Of a stretch of 64,000 bases of DNA, positions 1-8,362 are shown in pieces. The first letter of the stretch is position 1. The number at the start of each line of letters is the position of its first letter. This stretch comes from Acetobacter sicerae. GTDB taxonomy: Bacteria > Pseudomonadota > Alphaproteobacteria > Acetobacterales > Acetobacteraceae. The stretch is taken from assembly GCF_011516765.1 (NCBI RefSeq), contig NZ_JAAABN010000008.1, positions 1 through 64,000 on the forward strand. The letters are read 5' to 3'. Position numbers and translations under genes: made by a program. The notes below the pieces were generated by a model, which saw only the letters and a program-made list of their open reading frames with translations, did not search any database and was not told the DNA's origin.

Positions 1-378
1 CCCGCCGCCAGAAGCAGAATATCGTCAATATTCCAGATCGGGCTCCTGTGGGATGACTGAATTCTACAAAATGACCCGAAATTGCCTCAAGTGTGAGAAA
101 TCCGCGTCGATGGAGAAGGTCGCAGTATCTTGGTTTGTGAAATTGTCACAAAGTCTTTTTCCTCTTTTGTTGGTGTAGCGAATATGCCGGGATGATGAGT
201 AGATGGCCTTAAAATTCTAAGGCCAAATAATTGAAAGAAAATAGAAGATAAAAACATCCACCTTAAAGGTCTTCTTGAGCGCTGCAGACGTCGGAAAGAA
301 CATGGTGGTTACTTGGTTGATTATGCGGCTTGTTGCTTCCCGCAGGTTGTTTCTACGAACCGACAAGCCTTATGTTGG
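1..378. other. Upstream region without a recognised gene
   Basis: I see no coding region I can identify here. The sequence is AT-rich compared with the core genes further right. The fetA reading frame stays open up to a TTG at 313, but the stretch before the ATG at 379 shows no ABC-protein similarity. A promoter for fetAB is expected here, but I could not pick convincing -35/-10 boxes. Confidence 0.4.
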
Positions 379-1050
379 ATGAATGTGGCAGGGTTAATGT
401 TTTCACATTTTTCTCATCAGGCGCTCCGACCGTCAGTTGATGTCCTTACTCGTGGATTTTCTGCGAGAGGGTTACGTAATGCCCATGCGGGACCGTTTAA
501 TATTGATGTACCGGCAGGCACATGCTTGGTGGTGACTGGCATGTCCGGGACAGGAAAATCTGTCTTGTTGCGCATGATGGCGGATCTTGATCCTCATCAA
601 GGGGATGTGGCTTTGAATGGCCGTTTCTGTTCGGCTATGCCGTCCCACTCATGGCGGAAGCAGGTTTTATATCTTCCAGCAGAATCAGGATGGTGGAGCG
701 ATGTCGTACTCGATCATCTGCCAGACAACGATCAAACCTACGTTCTGATGGAACATCTGGGTTTGCGGCGCGGTGTGCTGTACGACCCCATACATCGTCT
801 CTCTACAGGTGAGCGGCAGCGCCTTGCTCTGGTGCGCGGATTGTTGAATGCCCCTCAGGTCATGCTGATGGATGAGCCGTGCTCGGCGTTGGACAGTAGA
901 ACTACGCTCTTAGTTGAAGCCGTCATGCGTGCCAGAATGGAAGAGGGAGCCACAATTATTCTTGTCTCGCATGATCTCGCGCAGGCATCGCGGATGGCGG
1001 ATCAGCGTTGCGATATCGTCGACGGCCATTTTAGCGGGGTTGCGTTTTGA
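379..1050 (+). CDS. fetA: FetA-like ABC transporter ATP-binding protein
   Basis: This is the ATPase of a two-gene ABC system; in E. coli FetAB is linked to iron export and oxidative-stress resistance. The protein is about 223 aa from the ATG at 379. It shows Walker A GMSGTGKS (residues 54–61), signature LSTGERQ (141–147), Walker B VMLMDE (161–166) and D-loop SALD. The Q-loop region reads YLPAESGWW, with no glutamine at the expected place. The next gene overlaps by 4 nt and is a FetB-family permease, which gives the assignment. The start is uncertain: TTG 313, ATG 379 and ATG 397 are all in frame, and the last follows a weak AGGG. Codon use is more AT-rich than in the core genes. Iron export is inferred from the family. 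Confidence 0.8.
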   Translation: MNVAGLMFSHFSHQALRPSVDVLTRGFSARGLRNAHAGPFNIDVPAGTCLVVTGMSGTGKSVLLRMMADLDPHQGDVALNGRFCSAMPSHSWRKQVLYLPAESGWWSDVVLDHLPDNDQTYVLMEHLGLRRGVLYDPIHRLSTGERQRLALVRGLLNAPQVMLMDEPCSALDSRTTLLVEAVMRARMEEGATIILVSHDLAQASRMADQRCDIVDGHFSGVAF

Positions 1051-1844
1051 CGGCTATCTTAATGACTCCGGGTGACATGTTACTGGCAGGAGGAATGATT
1101 TTCGGCAGTATAATACTATCGCTCGTGTTCTCGTTGGGTATCCAGAAGGCGCTGTTTATAGCGGCTTTGCGGATGGTAGTACAATTGGTTCTGGCCGGCA
1201 GTGTGTTGTTGTTGATCTTTGGTCGCTCCTCTGTGTGGCTGACGATAGCGATGCTTGTTTTCATGTTTGCAGCCGCTTCATATGAGGTTGGTACGCGGCA
1301 GCTGGTGCGCCTGACGCCAGACTGGCACTTTGGCATAGGAGGTGGCAGTACCATTATCGGCACAGTGATTGTCGTCTTGCTTGGTCTGTTAACGGCGTTA
1401 CAGCCGCATCCATGGTATCAGGCACGCACAGCAATTCCGATGACAGGGCTGCTGCTGGGCAATGTCATGAATGCTGTTAGCCTGACAATGAATACACTGC
1501 TTTCGACGATATCGCGCGAACGTTCGGCCATAGAGGCACGACTGACACTGGGTGCGACCAGGACGGAGGCAATGAATGTTTCCATTCGGCAGGCAATTCG
1601 TGCCGCGTTAATTCCAACGCTCAATCAGATGGCTGCTGCAGGTATCATTACATTGCCGGGTATCATGACAGGACAGATTCTTGCGGGAATGAACCCGATG
1701 GAAGCTTCGAAGTATCAGATTGTTCTGATGAGCCTGATTGTCAGCGGTAATATGATCGGTGCTACATTAGCTGCCGTTTTAACGGCCGTAAGGCTGAGTG
1801 ATAGTCGGGGACGATTACGCTTAGATCGTCTTTTCAGGAAGTAA
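1047..1844 (+). CDS. fetB: FetB-like (UPF0014) ABC transporter permease
   Basis: This is the membrane partner of fetA. Its 265 aa are strongly hydrophobic, with about six or seven predicted membrane segments. It carries the conserved family stretch around residues 130–165 (PMTGLLLGNVMNAVSLTMN) followed by EARLTLGATRTEA, the cytoplasmic coupling-helix region of this permease family. The later segment TLPGIMTGQILAGMNP is also characteristic. The start codon overlaps the fetA stop, so the two are translationally coupled. No third component follows, as expected for this two-gene system. The usual role is iron export; the substrate cannot be confirmed from sequence. Confidence 0.85.
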   Translation: MTAILMTPGDMLLAGGMIFGSIILSLVFSLGIQKALFIAALRMVVQLVLAGSVLLLIFGRSSVWLTIAMLVFMFAAASYEVGTRQLVRLTPDWHFGIGGGSTIIGTVIVVLLGLLTALQPHPWYQARTAIPMTGLLLGNVMNAVSLTMNTLLSTISRERSAIEARLTLGATRTEAMNVSIRQAIRAALIPTLNQMAAAGIITLPGIMTGQILAGMNPMEASKYQIVLMSLIVSGNMIGATLAAVLTAVRLSDSRGRLRLDRLFRK

Positions 1845-1889
1845 AGCATTCTGAGTTTTATGAAGGTAGGAGTGCCCGTGACATAAAAG

Positions 1890-2126
1890 ATGGTAATTAC
1901 TAATAAACCGAAACATTCTCTACCCAAATTTCGTGAACGTGCGGTTTGTATGATCCAAAAAAATAGAAATCATCAGCTACTTTACTCTGCAATGCTGTTG
2001 ATCGCGTCTAAGTTAGATATAGGCCCTGACATGTTGTCAGAATGGGTTCGTCTGAATGAACGGGCCAACGCATTTGTAACGGGCTATCGGCTTGATCGGA
2101 AGAAAAGTATGCAAATGGAGCACTAA
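1890..2126 (+). pseudogene. IS3-family transposase OrfA remnant
   Basis: The 78-residue reading frame matches the N-terminal helix-turn-helix part of IS3-type OrfA proteins: KFRERAVCMI near the start and IASKLDIGPDMLSEWVR in the middle. The C-terminal leucine-zipper coiled coil of OrfA is missing, and no OrfB or terminal inverted repeat is visible next to it. I read it as a decayed insertion-sequence fragment without function. Confidence 0.65.
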
Positions 2127-2544
2127 ACCCTTTTCTGCGGCAGCGTCCTCATAACGGGTGCGGACCAACATCTTCTGGTGAGAGGATATCACGAGGTACG
2201 CGGCGGAAAATCACGAGAGCACGATGCCGCACAGGCGCAGGATAATGTGGTAAGCGCTTTACACAGTTAGGGCAGCGATCTGGACATGGTCGAGAGCCTG
2301 ATAGCGGATAAGGAATTGGGGCGCGTTCTGGATATTGGTAGACCGTTTCATAGGAGGCTTCTACGAACCAACGGCATACGCTACCGCTTTGTCATCGACA
2401 TGGCTTCTCTGACAGAGGGATAACTCACGCACGATATCGCAAGGCTCTCAGTAACACAGAAAATGCCGCCTGGCGTCTGAAAATGGCGCATCTCTTTCCC
2501 TTGAAAAAAACGATGACCACATGACGATGCGCGGAGAAAGCGAC
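2127..2544. other. Degraded intergenic stretch between remnants
   Basis: No intact gene is visible. Short translated pieces such as RVLDIGRPF (around 2320) faintly recall a methyltransferase motif, but stops and frame changes break them up. This sits between an IS remnant and a frameshifted gene and looks like decaying DNA. Confidence 0.35.
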
Positions 2545-2917
2545 ATGAAAATAATGCCAACCGCAGCAGCGGCTCTGACGATGGGAGCAGGACCGGCTCT
2601 CTCAGAAGCGGTCTTCGGTCGCTCCCAAAGCCATGCAGGCTCTTGCTCCGGGGCTCGCCGACTATACGGACAAAGTGCTGTTCGGAGAAGTCTGGCGCGA
2701 AAAATCTGTCAGTCCCCTCGATCGTAGCATCGTCACTCTGTCCGTGCTGATCGCCACGGGCAAAGCGGCACAACTGACGTCCCATGTTCAGCTCACGCTT
2801 CAGCACGGCGTGACGCCGCGTGACATTTCAGGCCTCGTTACCCAACTCGCACTTTATACCGGCTGGCCGAATACCGTATCAGGGCAGCCCAAGGAGGTCT
2901 GGATTTTGCCAGAGTAG
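2545..2917 (+). pseudogene. Frameshifted secreted carboxymuconolactone-decarboxylase-like protein
   Basis: An N-terminal signal-peptide-like segment beginning MKIMPTAAAALTMGAG is read from 2545. The body of the protein (APKAMQALAPGLADYTDKV and onward) lies in another frame, open to 2917. The body resembles the AhpD/carboxymuconolactone-decarboxylase fold family, with LDRSIVTLSVLIATG and QLTLQHGVTPRDISGLVTQL. The two parts would join if one base were gained or lost around 2600–2620. I call it a pseudogene by frameshift; a sequencing error would give an intact periplasmic protein of about 120 aa. Confidence 0.6.
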
Positions 2918-3087
2918 ATGACAATGCCCTATTACGTGCTTCATCCACCGTGGAATGACTGCATCGCCAATGATACAGTTCGGTATCTTTTTGCCGACTA
3001 GCAGGTAGTGGAGAGCGTAACCCGCCATGCTACGGTTGCTTCTTATACAATCATGAAACGGGCGGCATTGCCGCAGCGAGAGAGGAA

Positions 3088-3246
3088 GCGTTCCGGAAGC
3101 AGTTGAATGCTTAATAGTGTCAAAACTCCAACCACGCTGAGAGTCCAGAAAATTCCACGCCATCCAATCAGCTCGATAAGTTGACCGCCAGCCAAGGGGC
3201 CGAGCAGGGGGGCGATAACCATGATCCTCATAAGTATGGAGATCAT
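3088..3246 (-). pseudogene. Bcr/CflA-type MFS efflux transporter fragment
   Basis: About 50 residues on the minus strand read MRIMVIAPLLGPLAGGQL and then GWRGIFWTLSVVGVL. These match the transmembrane region around the fourth and fifth helices of drug-resistance MFS transporters of the Bcr/CflA type. The rest of a protein that should be about 400 aa is absent, so this is a relic. It lies in the decayed zone next to the integrase. Confidence 0.6.
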
Positions 3247-3373
3247 TCGAGCGATCTGGGTGAGGGCGAAGTTGACCTCAATCGCGTAAAGATCAGATTA
3301 TCTATTTCCTTTGTAATTTCTGCAACGAACCATTCATTGCACGCAAGTAGCGCTGAGTTGATGTTTGTTATTT

Positions 3374-4525
3374 TCAGCATCCCAGCAGTGCTGCGGAGAT
3401 TTTCTCGGAAACAAGATTGGTTGAGAGCCTCACGTTCTCCCGCTTTAAGTGAGCGTAACGAGCTGTCGTCTTGATATCGCTATGTCCCAGCATACGACCG
3501 ATCATCGTCAGGTCAGCTCCCATTTCCAGTGCGTCAGAAGCGAAGGAATGGCGCAGATCATGAATCCTGACGTCGTCCAGACCCGCGGCTTTGCGAATGC
3601 GGCGCCAGGGTTTTTGTAGGTCAGTCAAATAGCCACCTTTTTCCCGTCCAGTAATGACATAAGGATTGTCCTCCAGCCGGGTGATGGCTTTGATTACGTT
3701 CACGGCCGCTTGTCCGATCAGGACGATTTTAGCCCCTGTTTTACTGTCAGGGAGCCTGAATTCGGATTGGTCGAAGAAAACGTGGCTCCATTGCAGAGTC
3801 TGGATTTCACGTAGCCGGCAACCTGTCAGGACGAGCAGACGGATTGCCCAGACGGCCTCAGGCATATCCTCTGCTTCATTGAGCGCGGCGCCGAGGCGCG
3901 CATATTCTTCTTGGGTTAGATAGCGCTCCCGCTTCTCTTCCTTATAGCGCTGAACGCCGCGGCACGGATTGAGACCGTCAGTCCGAATGCTCCATAGGTC
4001 TGCCAGGCTGAACATTTTGGACAGTACGCCGAGCGTCCGATTGGCCTGATAAGGGATATGTCGCATATCGCCATGGAATTCGGAGACGTCCGCCCGCGAT
4101 ATATCGGCCATCCGCCATGTCCCGAATTTGGGAACGATGAACAGATCCACAGCTCTCTTATACTCGCTCTGGGTCGTTGGTTTGAGGTGGACATCCACAT
4201 ATTCGCCCAGAAAACGGTTGCTGAATTCCCTGACGGTCATCGCCTTGCGTTCTTCTACACGAGCATCCGAGGGATTCTCGCCGCTATGAACCCGTGCAAG
4301 AACCTTGATGGCTTCTTCACGCGCTAGATCGGCCGTCCATGGGCTCCCATGTTGTCCGATCGTGTAGCGGCGCATGCGGCCGCCGGCGCGATAATGAATG
4401 ACGTACACCTTTCGGCCGGATGGCCACACCCGGACTGCGAAGGCCGGAATGCTGTCATCCCAGAGGAAATAATCCTTCTCTGTCGGGTCGGCAGAGGTGA
4501 CGGTTTTCTTGCTGAGCTTGGCCAT
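3374..4525 (-). CDS. Tyrosine recombinase/integrase of an integrative element
   Basis: This 383-aa phage-type integrase catalyses site-specific insertion and excision. The N-terminal part (residues 10–90) is an arm-binding domain (FAVRVWPSGRKVYVIHYR). A core-binding domain follows, then the catalytic domain with Arg237 (TGCRLREI), the HDLRH box at 322–326 (His322, Arg325), the GHSDIKTTARYAH box, and Tyr357 as nucleophile. All catalytic residues are present, so it looks functional. I chose the ATG at 4525 (MAKLSKK) because the longer open frame upstream shows no family similarity. A tRNA-fMet 3' fragment lies only about 175 nt upstream of its start, which suggests the insertion target. Decayed mobile-element genes lie on its left. 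Confidence 0.9.
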   Translation of the reverse strand: MAKLSKKTVTSADPTEKDYFLWDDSIPAFAVRVWPSGRKVYVIHYRAGGRMRRYTIGQHGSPWTADLAREEAIKVLARVHSGENPSDARVEERKAMTVREFSNRFLGEYVDVHLKPTTQSEYKRAVDLFIVPKFGTWRMADISRADVSEFHGDMRHIPYQANRTLGVLSKMFSLADLWSIRTDGLNPCRGVQRYKEEKRERYLTQEEYARLGAALNEAEDMPEAVWAIRLLVLTGCRLREIQTLQWSHVFFDQSEFRLPDSKTGAKIVLIGQAAVNVIKAITRLEDNPYVITGREKGGYLTDLQKPWRRIRKAAGLDDVRIHDLRHSFASDALEMGADLTMIGRMLGHSDIKTTARYAHLKRENVRLSTNLVSEKISAALLGC

Positions 4526-4700
4526 GCTTGCCCTCATCGCAGGAAACACATAGGAAACAGATGAATGCGAAACCGGGCGTAGCCGGTACGACAATTGCGT
4601 AGCCTGATGGGACGTTTTTTCAAGGAAAATAAAGGGTTCTGCGTGGTAAGGCGTAGTTCTGTCGGCTGGGGCGGGGAGGGGCGTAGGCTTAAATCCCTAA

Positions 4701-4745
4701 CTCATAACCTGAAGGTCATAGGTTCAAATCCTATCCCCGCAACCA
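4701..4745 (+). repeat. att site: 3' fragment of initiator tRNA-Met
   Basis: These 45 nt reproduce the 3' half of an initiator tRNA-Met: anticodon loop CTCATAA with anticodon CAT, the 3' anticodon stem CCTG, the variable loop, the T-arm GGTTCAAATCC, the acceptor strand CCCCGC and an encoded CCA end. The 5' half is missing; sequence before CTCATAA does not pair as a D-arm or acceptor. A fragment starting exactly at the anticodon loop is typical of the duplicate left when a tyrosine integrase uses that loop as crossover point. An intact integrase lies beside it. The intact tRNA gene would be to the left, outside this window. Confidence 0.8.
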
Positions 4746-4756
4746 TAGAATACCGG

Positions 4757-4790
4757 CACTCCCGTGAGCATCGCTCCGGGAGTGTTTCTT
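4757..4790 (+). terminator. Rho-independent terminator after the tRNA fragment
   Basis: The arms CACTCCCG (4757–4764) and CGGGAGTG (4777–4784) pair perfectly, with an inner GAGC/GCTC pairing, and a run of mostly T follows. It lies 11 nt after the CCA end, where a tRNA terminator would sit, so it is probably the native terminator of the original tRNA-fMet gene. Confidence 0.8.
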
Positions 4791-4947
4791 TTTTCAGCCT
4801 TTCCAATGGCTTGCCGCTCGATCCAGTTCAGGATCGTCCCCAGTTCCCCATACAGCATCGCGTCGATCTCGCCCCGGTTCGGACCGGGTGTCAGCACAAC
4901 CTTTTCTATCAGTGCCCGCAGCAGCGTTGACCACTTGGTGAAGATCT
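4786..4947 (-). pseudogene. Large serine recombinase C-terminal remnant
   Basis: On the minus strand one frame reads LLRALIEKVVLTPGPNRGEI and then YGELGTILNWI. This is the typical C-terminal end of large serine recombinases (resolvase/recombinase family) found in alphaproteobacteria. The catalytic resolvase domain and the zinc-ribbon region are absent, and upstream DNA is AT-rich and non-coding. It is a relic of a second integration system at the same tRNA locus. Confidence 0.65.
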
Positions 4948-5094
4948 AAATATTCCGAGCGATGCATCCATGCGAATATAATTGTAAAGTGCCGAACCCA
5001 ATATATAAGGTGCATTTGATGGATATCATTGTTGTTCATCAATGGAGACAATACGGAATTATCCTAGGCTCTGCGAAAAGGTTATATTTAAATT
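4948..5094. other. Short AT-rich spacer before the glycosyltransferase
   Basis: AT-rich, no gene. It must hold the promoter of the glycosyltransferase gene. AAGG at 5078–5081 is a distant ribosome-site candidate for the GTG at 5095. Confidence 0.35.
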
Positions 5095-6186
5095 GTGAAA
5101 ATCCTTTATTTAATTACGAGTCTTGAGAATGGCGGCACTCAGTTCGTTATCCCCCAGATTGTTGAAGTGTTTCAGAAATATGGACACACCGTTGATATCG
5201 TAAGCTGTGAGCCACGCGATATGCTGGGAGCCGGCCGTCTGGATGAAGCCGGGCTTCCCTACACAGTCATGGCAAATCGAAAACGCAGTAAAATAAGAAA
5301 TATAATCAGCCTTGTTAAAATAATTCGCAGGTCAAAGCCGGATGTTATCTGGACCTCTCTGAGCGCAGCGACTTTTGTCGGCCAGATAGCAGGAAAGCTG
5401 ACAGGTGTTCCTGTTGTCAGCTGGAAACATAGTGCGACTGTCCGATCCTATACCAAAGCCATTCAAAATTACTCAGAGCTCTGGATCGCGGACTCTCCTA
5501 CTGTGGCAGACTTTCTGGAAACCGATGTGGGTGTGCCGAAAAATCACATCATGTCCTGGCCGCTTTATTGCTGCGATACTTCGGTCTCGGTTCCAGATTA
5601 CTGGAAGGGTGAGGGAATGCTGCGGTTGGGTAGCATCGGCAGGCTGGCGGAGCAGAAAAATTATTTCGTTCTGCTGGAAGGATTGCACCTTTTTCGGGAA
5701 AGAAACCCCGGTTTGGCAGACCGTGTGTGCCTTACGATTGTCGGAGAAGGACACCAGAGGGCTGAACTTCAGGGCATGATCAATCGCTACGAGATGCAAA
5801 ATGAAGTGTCTCTGGTCGGTCTTTTATCGAAACAGGATACGGCGGCCTTTCTTGGTGGCCTGCATGTGTATGTCCAGCCATCATTATTTGAGGGAATGTG
5901 TCTTGCGGCTCATGAAGCCATGGCGGCAGGTCTTCCGGTCATCGCCACACCCGTTGGAGAACTTCAGAAAAGTGTGCGTGACCATGAAACAGGGTTTGTC
6001 CTGACGGATGTTCTGCCTGAAACGATCTGTTCCAGTCTTGAAAAGATATTTTCTGACCCCTCCATGCTGGAACGCTTGGGAAAACAGGCCATGCATGAGG
6101 TAAGAACGCATTATGGTCAGGATACGTTTCAGAAAAATGGTTTGCTCATTCTTGAAAGAATAAGGAAAGAGCTCGTCACCGCTTAA
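5095..6186 (+). CDS. GT4 family glycosyltransferase
   Basis: The 363-aa protein has the GT-B fold of family 4 glycosyltransferases, which transfer a sugar from a nucleotide donor to an acceptor, often during polysaccharide or glycolipid synthesis. The N-terminal half opens with MKILYLITSLENGGTQ, the usual acceptor-side glycine loop. The C-terminal half has GSIGRLAEQKN, IVGEG and the EX7E motif EGMCLAAHE (about 266–274). The start is GTG 5095, with a distant AAGG upstream. It stands alone: no other polysaccharide genes are adjacent, so donor and acceptor are unknown. Its lower GC and position next to recombinase relics suggest horizontal transfer. Confidence 0.85.
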   Translation: MKILYLITSLENGGTQFVIPQIVEVFQKYGHTVDIVSCEPRDMLGAGRLDEAGLPYTVMANRKRSKIRNIISLVKIIRRSKPDVIWTSLSAATFVGQIAGKLTGVPVVSWKHSATVRSYTKAIQNYSELWIADSPTVADFLETDVGVPKNHIMSWPLYCCDTSVSVPDYWKGEGMLRLGSIGRLAEQKNYFVLLEGLHLFRERNPGLADRVCLTIVGEGHQRAELQGMINRYEMQNEVSLVGLLSKQDTAAFLGGLHVYVQPSLFEGMCLAAHEAMAAGLPVIATPVGELQKSVRDHETGFVLTDVLPETICSSLEKIFSDPSMLERLGKQAMHEVRTHYGQDTFQKNGLLILERIRKELVTA

Positions 6187-6652
6187 GATCTGTAGGGACA
6201 CACCATTCCGATTCATTCGATGAACCGATCATTGCTCTGATCTGACAGCTTTCAAGGGGATGGGGCTCAGGGACGTTGGATTTTATTCGAGACGGTTTCC
6301 GAGATCGCTTTGAAAATCACGAACTTTGTCAAGAGTGCTGAACTGGCGACACGGGTTCAATCTGTTATTGCAAACGACGCTGGACTGACTGCGCAGAAAA
6401 GGATTGATTGGAAATTTCTTAAATCAACAATTTTCTTTGGTCGCTGTAATGACAGCACCCATCGAATAGTGGAGGAAACGTTTCGTCCTCTCTTCATGGA
6501 GCGATCGACCTTTTCGCCCGGCTCACGCGCCTTGCAAATTGCCGTCTCCGAAGGTTTCGCACCTCATTTAGAAATGACCGCGTCAGACCGCTTCGTTGCT
6601 GGTCATCATCGCACCGGAGCCAAGCCTGCCGGTGCGATGATGGAGCAATGCT
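6187..6652. other. Intergenic region with a long hairpin
   Basis: No convincing gene is visible. An open frame from a TTG at 6310 runs 122 codons but has no recognisable domain and overlaps the end of the next gene, so I do not call it. The only clear structure is the inverted repeat at 6604–6642. Confidence 0.45.
6604..6642. terminator. Perfect 14-bp inverted repeat, possible terminator
   Basis: CATCATCGCACCGG (6604–6617) pairs perfectly with 6629–6642 around an 11-nt loop. It lies 10 nt past the stop of the lipocalin-like gene, which runs leftwards. There is no clear T-run on either side, so termination is likely but not certain. Confidence 0.45.
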
Positions 6653-7186
6653 TTAATGAGCCCGGCGGAAGCGGATGATGCTGCGGGACATCTTGCCGCC
6701 ACCCCAGTTCGGCATTTTCCGCCACGGTGTGATGACACTGGCGAACTCACCATCCACCGTCACCGTGCGACGTTGTTCGGTGCCGACCCACTGCGGCGCC
6801 CAGGCGGTCTCCACCGTGGTGACCCACTGGTTTCCTTCAATGCGGTAACGACCGATATAGGCCACCAGCGTGTTCAGCAGCGCCAGATGATCATCCACGG
6901 TTTCCGCGGGCGTGCGGTTGCTGCCTTCCAGATTGAAAGCCACCCAGTTGTCGGGCGTGAAAATGACACGACCGCGCGGGGTCGCGCCCATCGCATCAAT
7001 GAATTCACCCGTCTCCTGCAACTCAACCTGGTAGGAAACAAGCTGCCATGTGCCGATCAGGGCCTTCTTGAGGTCCTCGCCAACCAGCTCAGACAAATGT
7101 TTGTTTTTTTCATCCGAAACGACGGCGTCTGTCGCAGCAGACTTCAGCTCTGCCGTCTTGGGACTTTTCTCCTGAACGATATTCAC
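6653..7186 (-). CDS. Lipocalin-like domain protein
   Basis: The protein is about 177 aa from a GTG at 7186. A strong AGAGGAG lies 7 nt before this codon, which decides the start; upstream open frame is not conserved. The C-terminal 130 residues match the lipocalin-like domain family, with LIGTWQLVSYQVE, GATPRGRVIFTPDNWVAF and a terminal beta-rich half. Such small beta-barrel proteins bind hydrophobic ligands or act with oxidoreductases; the ligand is unknown. There is no signal peptide from this start, so it is probably cytoplasmic. A LysR gene is divergent, 108 nt away, and is the likely regulator. Confidence 0.7.
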   Translation of the reverse strand: MNIVQEKSPKTAELKSAATDAVVSDEKNKHLSELVGEDLKKALIGTWQLVSYQVELQETGEFIDAMGATPRGRVIFTPDNWVAFNLEGSNRTPAETVDDHLALLNTLVAYIGRYRIEGNQWVTTVETAWAPQWVGTEQRRTVTVDGEFASVITPWRKMPNWGGGKMSRSIIRFRRAH

Positions 7187-7294
7187 GTCATAACTCCTCT
7201 GATTTGAGTGGAGTATGCGCTCAAGAAATGGTGATCCGGTAGCGGCCTTAAAAACAAAACGCTTTTTCAGCTGACGCAACAATGGACCAGTGAC

Positions 7295-8236
7295 ATGCAG
7301 GGCGAAGCCAGCGATCTGAGATTTTTCATCAACCTCGTCGATGCGGGGAGCATCACCGCCGCCGCCCGCGCCGTGGGCACGTCGCCCGCCGTCATCTCCC
7401 GAAGGCTCGCGACCCTTGAAGCGCGACTCGGTGTGACGCTCATCATCAGAACCACCCGCGTTTTTCGTCTCAGTGAAGCCGGGCAGGTCTATTATGAGCG
7501 GGCTCTGGTCATTGTCGCGGAAATCGACACACTCGAAAACGAGATCGCTTCATCCAGTGGCGAGCCACAGGGCAGCCTGATCGTAGGAGCGCCGATGGAA
7601 CTGGGGCGTCGGCAGATCGCGCCATTCATCGAGGTGTTCAGCGAACGCTATCCCCAGCTTCAGATCAGCCTCGTGCTGGCCAGTGAAGGCATACACGACC
7701 CCGGCGACGGTCTTCTGGATATCAATATCCGCCTTGGTCTGCCCGACACGCCCGGATCAATCGTCACGCTTCTCGCCACCACGCGAAGGGTGCTCTGCGC
7801 CTCCCCGAGCTATTTCGAGAATCGACCGGTGCCACAGACCCCGGATGACCTCGTCAGCCATGAATGCCTGTGCATCCGGCGGCAGAAGACAATGACCGTC
7901 CTCAACAAATGGGCCGTGGGCAACGAGAACGAGAAGCATGTGGTGACGGTGAACCCGAAGCTCTCCAGCACCAACTGCGAGATCATCCATGACTGGGCGG
8001 TGTCCGGACGCGGAATCGCCTATAAACTGCTGAGTGACGTTTATCGGGATATAGCCAGTGGGCGGCTGGTCCGAATCCTGCCTGATTTTTATGGTGAGAA
8101 GGTCGATCTTTACGCTGTCATGCTGCCGCGTCAGCAGTCCAACGCCAATGTGCGGGCGTTTCTGGAGCTGTTGCGGGAGTTTTTCCGTGACGCGGGCGGG
8201 TTCGGTGATGAACTGGCGACCGACCTGCGACGCTGA
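7295..8236 (+). CDS. LysR-family transcriptional regulator
   Basis: The 313-aa protein has an N-terminal winged helix-turn-helix (FFINLVDAGSITAAARAVG, then SPAVISRRLATLEARLGV) followed by a substrate-binding co-inducer domain from about residue 90 (GSLIVGAPMELGRRQIAPF). It resembles the CrgA-like LysR subgroup. It is divergent from the lipocalin-like gene, and LysR proteins often control such a divergent neighbour; that target is inferred. The effector is unknown. The downstream gene argS has its own 126-nt leader and is probably unrelated. Confidence 0.9.
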   Translation: MQGEASDLRFFINLVDAGSITAAARAVGTSPAVISRRLATLEARLGVTLIIRTTRVFRLSEAGQVYYERALVIVAEIDTLENEIASSSGEPQGSLIVGAPMELGRRQIAPFIEVFSERYPQLQISLVLASEGIHDPGDGLLDINIRLGLPDTPGSIVTLLATTRRVLCASPSYFENRPVPQTPDDLVSHECLCIRRQKTMTVLNKWAVGNENEKHVVTVNPKLSSTNCEIIHDWAVSGRGIAYKLLSDVYRDIASGRLVRILPDFYGEKVDLYAVMLPRQQSNANVRAFLELLREFFRDAGGFGDELATDLRR

Positions 8237-8362
8237 TCGGGTTTATCGTCCTTTCGATCCCACCGCAGTCGCGTTTCCCGTCATTGCGCTGTATGACGAC
8301 ATCCGCTGGATCAAACGGCGCTGAAGAAAAACGCGCCAAACAAAAAGGGGGAGCCCGCACGC

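Noticed and set aside
4640..4745. Complete tRNA gene
   Set aside because: Only the 3' part from the anticodon loop is present. The sequence before it does not form a D-arm or a 5' acceptor strand, so it is a fragment.
6310..6678. 122-codon open frame from a TTG
   Set aside because: No recognisable domain, no ribosome site, crosses the 6604–6642 hairpin and overlaps the end of the lipocalin-like gene.
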